DNA from: CAMEON01 sp964427175
Lineage (GTDB): Bacteria; Bacillota; Clostridia; Oscillospirales; CAG-272
DNA length: 7,091 nucleotides
Direction: 5' to 3'
Assembly: GCA_964427175.1 (NCBI GenBank)
Contig: CAYRTP010000136.1
Coordinates: forward strand, 1 to 7,091
The number at the start of each line of letters is the position of its first letter. Within the stretch, counting starts at the first letter, position 1. Below are positions 1 through 5,705 of the stretch, piece after piece. Both the position numbers and the translations under genes were made by a program. The notes below the pieces were generated by a model. The model searched no databases. It was not told where the DNA came from and saw nothing but the letters and a program-made list of their open reading frames with translations.

Positions 1-1
1 C

Positions 2-1060
2 CTGGCCACGGGTATTGCGGTCAATACCTTCGGCTACAGCGACGAGGGCTGGGTAGCCGCCGTCACTGAACAGCTGGGCAAGCTCCAGCACACCTCCAAC
101 TTCTACTATCACGAGCCCGGTGCCCGTCTGGCCGAAAAGCTCTGCACCCGCACCGGTGCCAAGTCGGTGTTCTTCTCCAACTCGGGTGCCGAGGCCAACG
201 AGTGCGCCATCAAGACCGCCCGTCTGTGGGCCGCCCGTGAAAAGGGGAAGGACTACTACCACGTCATCACCCTGAAAAACAGCTTCCACGGCCGTACCAT
301 AACCACCCTGGCCGCCACGGGACAGGACAGCTTCCACACCGATTTCACTCCTCTGACCGAGGGCTTCCTCTACGCCGAGGCCAACAACGCCGCATCGGTG
401 GAGGAGCTTCTCAAGACTCATAAGTGCGCCGCCGTTATGGCCGAGCCCGTTCAGGGCGAGGGCGGCGTGATGCCCCTGACGCAGGAATTCATGGAGAGTC
501 TGCGCGCTCTTTGCGACGAGTACCACGTCCTGCTGATTTTGGACGAGGTCCAGACGGGTAACGGTCGAAGCGGCCATCTCTACGCCTACCGGCACTACGG
601 TGTGACCCCCGACGTGCTCACCACCGCCAAGGGTCTGGGCGGCGGCCTGCCCATCGGTGCCACCATGTTCTTTGAGAAGTCCCACGGCACCCTGACCGCT
701 GGTCTCCACGGCTCCACCTTCGGTGCCAATCCCATCTCCTGCGCCGCCGCCTGCCATGTCCTGGACCGCATCGATGATGCTCTCCTGGCCGAGGTCAAGG
801 CCAAGTCGGAGTACATTTTCAATACCCTGCGCGGTAAGCCCGGCATCAAGTCGGTCAGCGGCCTGGGCCTCATGATCGGCATTGAGACCGAGGGCGACAG
901 CGGCAAGATCCTCGCCGCCTGCATGGAGCGGGGAATCCTGCCCATCAAGGCCAAGGCCAAGATCCGTCTGCTCCCCGCCTTGAATATCTCCTGGGACGAT
1001 TTGAAGACCGCCATGGAGATCCTGGCCGAGGAAGCCGCCAAGGCCGTGACCGCTGACTGA
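2..1060 (+). CDS. argD: Acetylornithine/ornithine-type aminotransferase (ArgD-like), N-terminus missing
   Basis: A PLP-dependent class III aminotransferase. ArgD exchanges an amino group between N-acetylornithine and 2-oxoglutarate in cytoplasmic arginine synthesis, and many members also serve lysine synthesis. The reading frame is open from the left edge, giving 352 visible residues. The family is usually about 390-400 aa, so roughly 40-45 N-terminal residues are missing. Visible landmarks, in order, are GIAVNTFGY near the start, the phosphate-binding stretch FFSNSGAEANE (about residues 57-67), SFHGRT, AEPVQGEGG, the PLP-pyridine aspartate in LDEVQTGNGRSG (codon at 542-544), and the Schiff-base lysine in TTAKGLGGGLPIGA (codon at 629-631). 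All active-site motifs look intact. The next gene starts one base after the TGA, so the two are probably cotranslated. Ornithine or another omega-aminotransferase is possible, but motif wording and compact size favour ArgD. No other arg gene is visible to confirm it. Confidence 0.87.
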   Translation: MATGIAVNTFGYSDEGWVAAVTEQLGKLQHTSNFYYHEPGARLAEKLCTRTGAKSVFFSNSGAEANECAIKTARLWAAREKGKDYYHVITLKNSFHGRTITTLAATGQDSFHTDFTPLTEGFLYAEANNAASVEELLKTHKCAAVMAEPVQGEGGVMPLTQEFMESLRALCDEYHVLLILDEVQTGNGRSGHLYAYRHYGVTPDVLTTAKGLGGGLPIGATMFFEKSHGTLTAGLHGSTFGANPISCAAACHVLDRIDDALLAEVKAKSEYIFNTLRGKPGIKSVSGLGLMIGIETEGDSGKILAACMERGILPIKAKAKIRLLPALNISWDDLKTAMEILAEEAAKAVTAD

Positions 1061-1061
1061 T

Positions 1062-1814
1062 ATGAGACACTTTAAAATTCTGGCCTGCAAGATCTTCCAG
1101 CGGGAGCTGGCGCGGGTCATCCCCACCTGCCCCCACGCGCTGGACATTACCTTCATGCGGCAGGATCTTCATAACCGCCCGGGACTGCTTAGAGAGGCCC
1201 TGCAGAGGGAGATCGACCTCATTGAGTCGGGGGAGGATCTGCACACCAATGAGCGGGGCTTTGACAAGACCGAGGCCATTCTCTTGGGCTACGGTCTTTG
1301 CTCCAACGCCTTGGTGGGGATCAAGAGCAGCCGTTTTCCCCTGGTCATCCCCCGAGCCCACGATTGCATCACCCACTTCATGGGAAGTAAGGCGCGGTAC
1401 GCCGCGTATTTTAATGAGGTGAAGGGAACCTTCTTCCATACCCGGGGCTGGCTGGATCTGGGCCTGGACATCGGACAGGCCGACCTTGAGCGCAAGCGCA
1501 ATGAGTACATGGAACGCTTCGACGGCGACGAGGATACGGTGGAATACCTGCTGGAGGTCGACCGTGAAATGCTCAAGAACTACCGCTACGTTACCTACAT
1601 CACCTGGCCGGGGATGGATAACGCCGGAGGAATGGCCGAATCAAAACGTCTGGCCGAGCGTGCCGGGCTGGAACTGCTCTCCTACGAGGGCTCCGATCGG
1701 CTGATGGCGGACTTCGTGAACGGCAACTGGAACGAGGAGGACTTCCTTATCCTGCAACCCGGTCAGACCATCCAACCCTCCTATGACGAAAGAATTCTCC
1801 AAGCCGGGGACTGA
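1062..1814 (+). CDS. DUF1638 domain-containing protein, function unknown
   Basis: A complete 250-aa protein that I recognise as DUF1638 from its N-terminal FKILACKIFQREL, from LLGYGLCSNALVGI (about residues 74-87) and from LVIPRAHDCITHFMGSK (about 94-110). No signal peptide or membrane segment is seen, so it is probably cytoplasmic. Conserved-looking C80, H100, D101 and C102 could bind a metal or cofactor. That is inference; the family has no established reaction that I know of. As family knowledge, DUF1638 genes are often found near corrinoid methyltransferase genes in methanogens and anaerobic Clostridia. The ATG is one base after the argD stop and lacks a clear Shine-Dalgarno sequence, which suggests translational coupling. 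Starting here fits the family's usual N-terminus. A terminator follows directly, so this is the last gene of the operon. The family call is fairly secure; the role is unknown. Confidence 0.85.
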   Translation: MRHFKILACKIFQRELARVIPTCPHALDITFMRQDLHNRPGLLREALQREIDLIESGEDLHTNERGFDKTEAILLGYGLCSNALVGIKSSRFPLVIPRAHDCITHFMGSKARYAAYFNEVKGTFFHTRGWLDLGLDIGQADLERKRNEYMERFDGDEDTVEYLLEVDREMLKNYRYVTYITWPGMDNAGGMAESKRLAERAGLELLSYEGSDRLMADFVNGNWNEEDFLILQPGQTIQPSYDERILQAGD

Positions 1815-1820
1815 TCCCCG
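1805..1820 (+). other. Small hairpin with the DUF1638 stop codon in its loop
   Basis: CGGGGA (1805-1810) pairs perfectly with TCCCCG (1815-1820) around a four-base loop CTGA. The loop contains the TGA stop of the DUF1638 gene. The hairpin sits only four bases before the terminator stem, so the 3' end of the mRNA may carry two tandem hairpins. Any protective or termination-helping role is speculative. Confidence 0.4.
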
Positions 1821-1824
1821 AAGG

Positions 1825-1870
1825 CTCCTCCGCGCGCCCGTCTGCCCGACGGCGCAGGGAGGAGTTTTTT
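1825..1870 (+). terminator. Rho-independent terminator of the argD-DUF1638 operon
   Basis: CTCCTCC (1825-1831) pairs with GGAGGAG (1858-1864). The inner GC-rich arms around 1832-1856 (GCCCGTC against GACGGC) extend the stem with a bulge, and a run of six T follows at 1865-1870. This is the classic intrinsic terminator layout, placed about ten bases after the DUF1638 stop and just before a new promoter. Confidence 0.88.
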
Positions 1871-1892
1871 ATCGCCGCCCCCCAAATTCCCC

Positions 1893-1921
1893 TTGACATC
1901 TTGATAAAAATGGGCTATAAT
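1893..1921 (+). promoter_or_regulatory. Consensus SigA (sigma-70 type) promoter reading towards ligA
   Basis: A perfect -35 box TTGACA (1893-1898) and a perfect -10 box TATAAT (1916-1921) are separated by exactly 17 bases, the optimum spacing. Transcription would start near 1928. The promoter lies just downstream of the preceding operon's terminator and upstream of ligA on the same strand, so it is the natural ligA promoter, about 250 nt ahead of the start codon. It could also drive a separate small RNA from the leader. No extended -10 TG is present. Confidence 0.88.
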
Positions 1922-1982
1922 ATTTTATGTTCCATTCTTGATACTATTTTACAATAAAAATCTTGAATACGACCTCTAATAT

Positions 1983-2007
1983 ACCAATGGGGGAGGGGCC
2001 CCATGGT
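1983..2007 (+). other. GC-rich hairpin in the ligA leader
   Basis: ATGGGG (1987-1992) pairs with CCCCAT (1999-2004) around a six-base loop. Past one bulged A (1986), ACC (1983-1985) pairs with GGT (2005-2007), giving nine pairs in total. No T-run follows, so it is not a terminator on its own. It sits inside the predicted transcript from the 1893-1921 promoter. Confidence 0.5.
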
Positions 2008-2055
2008 GATGTCCTCTATGGTTCCTGGTTTCCTCTCGCATCCCTCATAAATCTC

Positions 2056-2118
2056 TTTTAAAAGTTTTTGGGATTCTTAAGGGCCTTTTTCAAAAGGCCC
2101 TTAAGCCGCCGGAGGCAC
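2056..2118. repeat. Putative dispersed intergenic repeat with a perfect 14-bp inverted repeat
   Basis: The core is a perfect palindromic stem. Its left arm, CTTAAGGGCCTTTT (2076-2089), is followed by TC and then the exact reverse complement (2092-2105). It is flanked on the left by TTTTAAAAGTTTTTGGG (2056-2072) and on the right by GCCGCCGGAGGCA (2105-2117). From memory, this layout (an AAAAGTTTT lead, a variable perfect stem, then CCGCCGGAGGCA) is shared by intergenic repeats in many gut Clostridia. I cannot confirm copies here because only one occurs in the window. No T-run follows the stem directly; the nearest is about 30 bases on, so simple termination is less likely. It lies in the ligA leader and would form a strong RNA hairpin. 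Confidence 0.6.
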
Positions 2119-2165
2119 GCTCTCCATTTCAAGGTTTTTTGTTTGTGAATTCGTATAAATCCCCG

Positions 2166-2173
2166 AAAAGGAG
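2166..2173 (+). promoter_or_regulatory. Ribosome binding site that fixes the ligA start
   Basis: AAAAGGAG lies seven bases before ATG 2181. It decides the ligA start against an in-frame TTG at 2139, which has only a T-rich stretch ahead of it and would add 14 residues outside the usual LigA N-terminus. Confidence 0.9.
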
Positions 2174-2180
2174 CCGATAT

Positions 2181-4181
2181 ATGACCCCCGAAATGCATGA
2201 AATCCGCGCCCGTGTCGCAGAACTGCGCAAGCAGTTGGAGCACCATTCCAAGCTCTACTACGTCTACGATGCCCCCGTGATCTCGGATTACGAATACGAT
2301 AAACTCTACTACGAGCTGGTCCACCTGGAGGAAGCTCACCCCGAGCTGGACGATCCCGCCTCCCCCACCCACCGCGTGGGCGGCAAGGCCCTGGACAAGT
2401 TCGAAAAGGTCACCCATACCGCCCGCATGGACTCCCTCTCCGACGTGTTCTCCTATGACGAGCTGGGGGATTTCATCCACCGCGTCCATGAGACCATCCC
2501 CGAGGCCGCCTTCTCGGTGGAGACCAAGATCGACGGCCTGTCGGTCTCCCTCCGCTACGTGGGGGGCGTTCTGACCCAGGCCGCCACCCGCGGTGACGGC
2601 GTTACGGGTGAGGACGTAACGAATAACATCAAGACCATTTTCGATATTCCCCTGACCCTCCCCGAGCCTCTGGACCTGGTGGTACGCGGCGAGGTCTATA
2701 TGTCCCGCGCGACCTTTGAGCGGCTGAACGCCAAGCGGGAGGCTGAGGGAACCGTCCTTCTGGCCAATCCCCGCAACGCCGCCGCGGGCTCCCTGCGCCA
2801 GCTCGACCCTAAGGTCACCGCCGAGCGTGCCCTGTCCATTTTCATTTTCAACTTCCAGGAGGGAAGCCTCTACCTGGACGGCCACACTCCCGTGACCCAC
2901 ACCGAGACCCTGGACCGCCTGGCGGAATTGGGCTTTACGGTGCTGGAGGAGCGCACCGTTTGCAAGAGCCATGAGGAAATCGTGGCCCACATTGAAAACC
3001 TGGGTGCCCGTCGGGATGACCTGGCCTACGATATCGACGGCGTGGTCATCAAGCTGGACCTCCTGGCAGACCGCGCCCGCATGGGCGAGGGAACCAACAC
3101 CCCCCGCTGGGCGGTGGCCTACAAGTTCCCCCCTGAGCAGAAGATCACCAAGCTGGAAAGCGTGACCGTGGCGGTGGGCCGTACCGGTGTGCTGACCCCC
3201 ACGGCGAACCTCGCCCCTGTCCGCCTGGCGGGTACCACGGTGAGCCGTGCCACCCTCCACAACCTGGATTTCATCCGTGAGCGGGATATTCACCTGGGTG
3301 ACTACGTCACCGTCCAAAAGGCGGGGGACATCATCCCCGAGGTGGTCTGCGCCCATCCCGACCGTCGGGACGGCACCGAACAGCCCTTCGAGATGCCCAC
3401 CGTCTGCCCCTCCTGCGGGGAGCCTGTTTTCCGTGAGGACGGCGAGGCCGCCGTGCGCTGTACCAACGGTGCCTGCCCCGCCCAGCTCTCCCGCGGCATT
3501 GAGCATTTTGCCTCCAAGGATGCCATGGACATCGACGGTCTGGGGCCCCAGATCGTGGAGGCCCTCATCCGCGCCCCGCTCATTCACGATCCCGCCGATC
3601 TCTATACCCTGACCGTGGATCAGGTGGCGGTGCTGGAGCGCATGGGCGAAAAATCCGCCAAGAATCTCGTGGATGCCATTGACCGCTCCCGTAAGGCCGG
3701 CCTGGAGAGACTTCTGTTCGCCCTGGGTATCCGCAACATCGGTGCCGTGGCCGCCACTGCCCTGGCCGCCCGCTACGGGACCCTGGAGAGTGCCATGAAC
3801 GCCACGGTGGAGGAGCTCTGCGACATCCCCGATTTCGGCGAGATCACCGCCCTTTGCGTGGTCAACTATTTCTCTCATGAGCCCAATCGCGCCCTCTGCC
3901 GCCGCCTGATGGATATGGGCCTGGAGACCAAGGCCACCGCCGCCCCCACGGGGGATCGCTACGCGGGCAAGACCTTCGTGCTGACGGGCACCCTTCCCAC
4001 CCTCACCCGCGACGAGGCCTCGGCCATGATCAAGGCCCAGGGCGGTAAGGTGACGGGCTCGGTCTCCAAGAAGACCGACTACGTGGTAGCAGGTGAGGCC
4101 GCAGGCTCCAAGCTGACCAAGGCCAACGAGCTGGGTGTTACGGTCATCGACGAGGCGACGCTTTTGGAGATGCTGAAATAA
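2181..4181 (+). CDS. ligA: NAD+-dependent DNA ligase LigA
   Basis: The essential replicative ligase. It seals nicks between Okazaki fragments and after repair, using NAD+ to form a ligase-AMP intermediate. The protein has 666 aa, typical for the family (about 650-680), and all domains are present. The NAD+-binding Ia domain has YYVYDAPVISDYEYDKL (about 26-42). The nucleotidyltransferase core has catalytic K116 in ETKIDG, DGVVIK (286-291) and YKFPP (314-318). The OB fold follows, then a Cys4 zinc finger (C409, C412, C427, C432), helix-hairpin-helix repeats (about 445-580) and a C-terminal BRCT domain (about 590-666, with GKTFVLTGTL). The gene has its own consensus promoter and its own terminator, so it appears monocistronic. 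No pcrA or gat genes flank it, unlike common Firmicutes arrangements. Nothing suggests damage or transfer. Identity is as certain as sequence reading allows. Confidence 0.98.
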   Translation: MTPEMHEIRARVAELRKQLEHHSKLYYVYDAPVISDYEYDKLYYELVHLEEAHPELDDPASPTHRVGGKALDKFEKVTHTARMDSLSDVFSYDELGDFIHRVHETIPEAAFSVETKIDGLSVSLRYVGGVLTQAATRGDGVTGEDVTNNIKTIFDIPLTLPEPLDLVVRGEVYMSRATFERLNAKREAEGTVLLANPRNAAAGSLRQLDPKVTAERALSIFIFNFQEGSLYLDGHTPVTHTETLDRLAELGFTVLEERTVCKSHEEIVAHIENLGARRDDLAYDIDGVVIKLDLLADRARMGEGTNTPRWAVAYKFPPEQKITKLESVTVAVGRTGVLTPTANLAPVRLAGTTVSRATLHNLDFIRERDIHLGDYVTVQKAGDIIPEVVCAHPDRRDGTEQPFEMPTVCPSCGEPVFREDGEAAVRCTNGACPAQLSRGIEHFASKDAMDIDGLGPQIVEALIRAPLIHDPADLYTLTVDQVAVLERMGEKSAKNLVDAIDRSRKAGLERLLFALGIRNIGAVAATALAARYGTLESAMNATVEELCDIPDFGEITALCVVNYFSHEPNRALCRRLMDMGLETKATAAPTGDRYAGKTFVLTGTLPTLTRDEASAMIKAQGGKVTGSVSKKTDYVVAGEAAGSKLTKANELGVTVIDEATLLEMLK

Positions 4182-4195
4182 TCCATCATATAAAC

Positions 4196-4245
4196 AAAAA
4201 GAGCAAGAATAAAAGGACAAAATCCTTCTATTCTTGCTCTTTTTT
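4196..4245. terminator. Bidirectional intrinsic terminator between ligA and the convergent operon
   Basis: A 16-bp perfect stem (4196-4211 with 4229-4244, AAAAAGAGCAAGAATA and its complement) continues after one mismatch into AAGGA/TCCTT (4213-4217 with 4223-4227) around a five-base loop. The left arm begins with A5 and the right side ends in T6 (4240-4245), so the hairpin has a U-tract on both transcripts. It lies 14 bases after the ligA stop and 14 bases beyond the stop of the leftward hydrolase gene, and serves both. Confidence 0.93.
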
Positions 4246-4259
4246 GCGTCAAAATGAGA

Positions 4260-4880
4260 TCAATGACTCAACATCCAGTCGATCAATTCCTCATTATACG
4301 CGCAGTTCCAGACATCGTGCCCGACGCCGTCTACTCTGGAATACTTCACGTCAGCACCCGCCGCCTTCAGCGCCTCCACCATTTTGTCGGATTCCGTCGG
4401 CGAAACCACGGTGTCGCAGGCACCGTGGAATGCCCATACGGGCATTTTCAGTACCGAAGCATTCCAAGCCATACCGCCGCCGCAAACGGGGGCGATGGCC
4501 GCAAAGAGGTCGGGGCGCGCCATGGCGGTGTACCAGGTGCCGTAACCGCCCATGCTGAGACCCGTCAGATAGATCTTCTTGGGGTCAACGTCATATTCCT
4601 TGGTCAGTTGGTCGATAAACGCGATGATGGACTCCACCTTCGCCGTCCAAAAGCTGTCCGCGGGGCATTGCGGCATGGCGAACAGGCAGGGGAACTCCTT
4701 GTCCGCGATGACCTTTGAAAAGCCGTGGAAGTCAACCAGGGACAAAGACTCCTGTCCGTCGCCCCGCTCGCCCGCGCCGTGAAGCTGTACGATCAGGGGT
4801 AGGGAACCGTTTCTTTCGGTGGGTTCATACGAAACGAAGGGGAAAATCCAGGTATCTTCTCTGTGTTCGGTTCGGATCAT
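4260..4880 (-). CDS. Alpha/beta-hydrolase, phospholipase/carboxylesterase or predicted-peptidase type
   Basis: A 206-aa serine hydrolase that would cleave an ester or possibly a peptide bond; the substrate is unknown. The fold is shown by IVQLHGAGERGDG (oxyanion region, about 30-42), the nucleophile elbow GLSMGGYGTW with Ser109, FHGACDTVV with the probable acid Asp156, and VGHDVWN with the catalytic His188. The triad is complete. No signal peptide or membrane segment is visible, so it should act in the cytoplasm. It resembles the esterase/predicted peptidase (COG4099-like) group often linked to acylated carbohydrate use; that link is family knowledge, not proof. I chose ATG 4880 over the in-frame TTG at 4892 because GGAGG (4886-4890) lies five bases ahead of it. 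It is the last gene of a leftward operon, 16 bases after the PHP gene, and ends at the shared terminator. Confidence 0.85.
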   Translation of the reverse strand: MIRTEHREDTWIFPFVSYEPTERNGSLPLIVQLHGAGERGDGQESLSLVDFHGFSKVIADKEFPCLFAMPQCPADSFWTAKVESIIAFIDQLTKEYDVDPKKIYLTGLSMGGYGTWYTAMARPDLFAAIAPVCGGGMAWNASVLKMPVWAFHGACDTVVSPTESDKMVEALKAAGADVKYSRVDGVGHDVWNCAYNEELIDWMLSH

Positions 4881-4885
4881 GTTTG

Positions 4886-4890
4886 CCTCC
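4886..4890 (-). promoter_or_regulatory. Ribosome binding site that fixes the hydrolase start
   Basis: On the minus strand GGAGG stands five bases ahead of ATG 4880. It overlaps codons that an upstream TTG start (4892) would translate, so the TTG start is rejected. The site lies in the 16-base gap after the PHP gene's stop. Confidence 0.85.
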
Positions 4891-4896
4891 AAATTA

Positions 4897-5670
4897 TTAT
4901 TCTTTCGCGTGGGGACGTACCAGGGTCAGGGTCTCGATCCGCTTCAGGCCCAGTCCATCCAGGAAGGCCACAGCGTCCCGCTCCAGTTGGGGCTGTTCCA
5001 CCCAGGAGGGAGCGTGGGCATCCCAGCCCAGAATGACCTTGTTGCCCACAACCGCGGCCTCCTCCCAGAACATGGGGGTGGGGTAGTGGCGATGGGTGCC
5101 GTAGCCCAGCAGATTGAACTCGATGGGCACGCCGCAGGCCTTGGCGTTGCGGCAGAGACGGCGCATCTCACGGCGGTAAATCGCCTCATCCCCCGTAAAG
5201 TTGATCACATCGGGGTGGACGAAGCAGGAGAAGGCTCCTGTGTACAGGCCCTCGGAGCACTGGTCCACGTAGTGGGCCAGACGAGCCTCGTCATCACTGG
5301 CCCAGCCGGACCAGGGGCCTACGTTTTCCATGTCCAGGAAATGCTGACCCAGCACCAGATACTCGTAGGGATGGGGCTCCAGCATACGGAGAAGGTCATC
5401 GAACAGGGTGGGGATATACTCCGCCTCGAAGCCAATGTGGATATCGATCTCACCCCGATACTCCTGCTTCAGAGCAGTCAGGGTGTCCACGTAATCAGCG
5501 GTCTCGTCGGGCTGCATCCGCATCCCCGATCGGAAATCGTAGGGCTGGGGAACGTGATCGGCAAAGCCGAATATGCGGAAGCCCTCCTTCAGAGCGGCCT
5601 CCACGTATCGCCGCTCGCCGGGCTCGGCGTGGCCGCAACGGTGGGTGTGTGCGTGGTAATTGGTTTTCAT
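4897..5670 (-). CDS. PHP-domain phosphoesterase, histidinol-phosphatase (HisJ/HisK) family
   Basis: A 257-aa metal-dependent phosphoesterase of the PHP superfamily. Family members of this size include histidinol-phosphatase, which removes phosphate from L-histidinol phosphate in histidine synthesis. Likely metal ligands, in order, are H6 and H8 in YHAHTHRCGHA, H39 in FADHVP, E82 in GFEAEY, H110 in LGQHF, H152 in FVHPD, and D217 and H219 in LGWDAHAP. The set looks complete, so the enzyme should be active. ATG 5670 is chosen because it opens directly into the PHP motif and follows AAAAAAGGA on the minus strand. A longer frame to 5790 would overlap the preceding gene by about 85 bases and adds arginine-rich filler. 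It lies 35 bases after the large upstream gene and 16 before the hydrolase, in one operon. No his genes are near, so it may act on another phosphate ester. Confidence 0.85.
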   Translation of the reverse strand: MKTNYHAHTHRCGHAEPGERRYVEAALKEGFRIFGFADHVPQPYDFRSGMRMQPDETADYVDTLTALKQEYRGEIDIHIGFEAEYIPTLFDDLLRMLEPHPYEYLVLGQHFLDMENVGPWSGWASDDEARLAHYVDQCSEGLYTGAFSCFVHPDVINFTGDEAIYRREMRRLCRNAKACGVPIEFNLLGYGTHRHYPTPMFWEEAAVVGNKVILGWDAHAPSWVEQPQLERDAVAFLDGLGLKRIETLTLVRPHAKE

Positions 5671-5705
5671 GTTCCTTTTTTCTTTCTTTGATTGCAAATA
5701 CGGCT

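Larger units (their letters stand above)
1928..2180 (+). promoter_or_regulatory. Long AT-rich 5' leader of ligA, no gene seen
   Basis: From the predicted transcription start to the ligA ATG there are about 250 bases without a credible gene. The first part is AT-rich, then come a GC hairpin (1983-2007), a C/T-rich stretch (about 2011-2056), the 14-bp inverted repeat (2076-2105) and a T6 run (2135-2140) before the ribosome binding site. The only small frames, such as an ATG at 1987 with 24 codons, lack a ribosome binding site. I do not recognise a known riboswitch or T-box here. The length and the hairpins make either leader regulation or a short separate RNA possible; both are inference. Confidence 0.5.

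Noticed and set aside
945..1439. A 164-codon minus-strand frame across the argD-DUF1638 junction
   Set aside because: It is antisense to two well-supported genes, and its translation is basic, low in information and without motifs.
1987..2061. A 24-codon leader peptide in the ligA leader
   Set aside because: No ribosome binding site precedes it, the composition is unremarkable, and its start lies inside a hairpin. It has no run of one amino acid that would suggest attenuation.
2076..2105. The perfect inverted repeat as an intrinsic terminator
   Set aside because: Neither strand has a T-run directly after the stem; the nearest T6 is about 30 bases downstream. The flanks fit a repeat element better.
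2139..2180. A TTG start for ligA giving 14 extra residues
   Set aside because: There is no ribosome binding site ahead of it, and the extra residues do not belong to the usual LigA N-terminus. ATG 2181 has an ideal AAAAGGAG.
1871..2180. A known riboswitch, T-box, tRNA or 6S RNA
   Set aside because: I looked for conserved cores, a specifier/T-box sequence and a cloverleaf. None could be recognised by eye.
2058..4220. A 720-codon open frame on the minus strand spanning all of ligA
   Set aside because: The product is a low-complexity Gly/His/Val-rich string with no domain, exactly antisense to a certain gene with GC-rich third positions. It is a codon-bias shadow despite its length.
4819..5691. 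A 290-codon plus-strand frame antisense to the PHP gene
   Set aside because: No recognisable domain, no ribosome binding site, and it runs opposite a protein with a complete set of PHP metal ligands.
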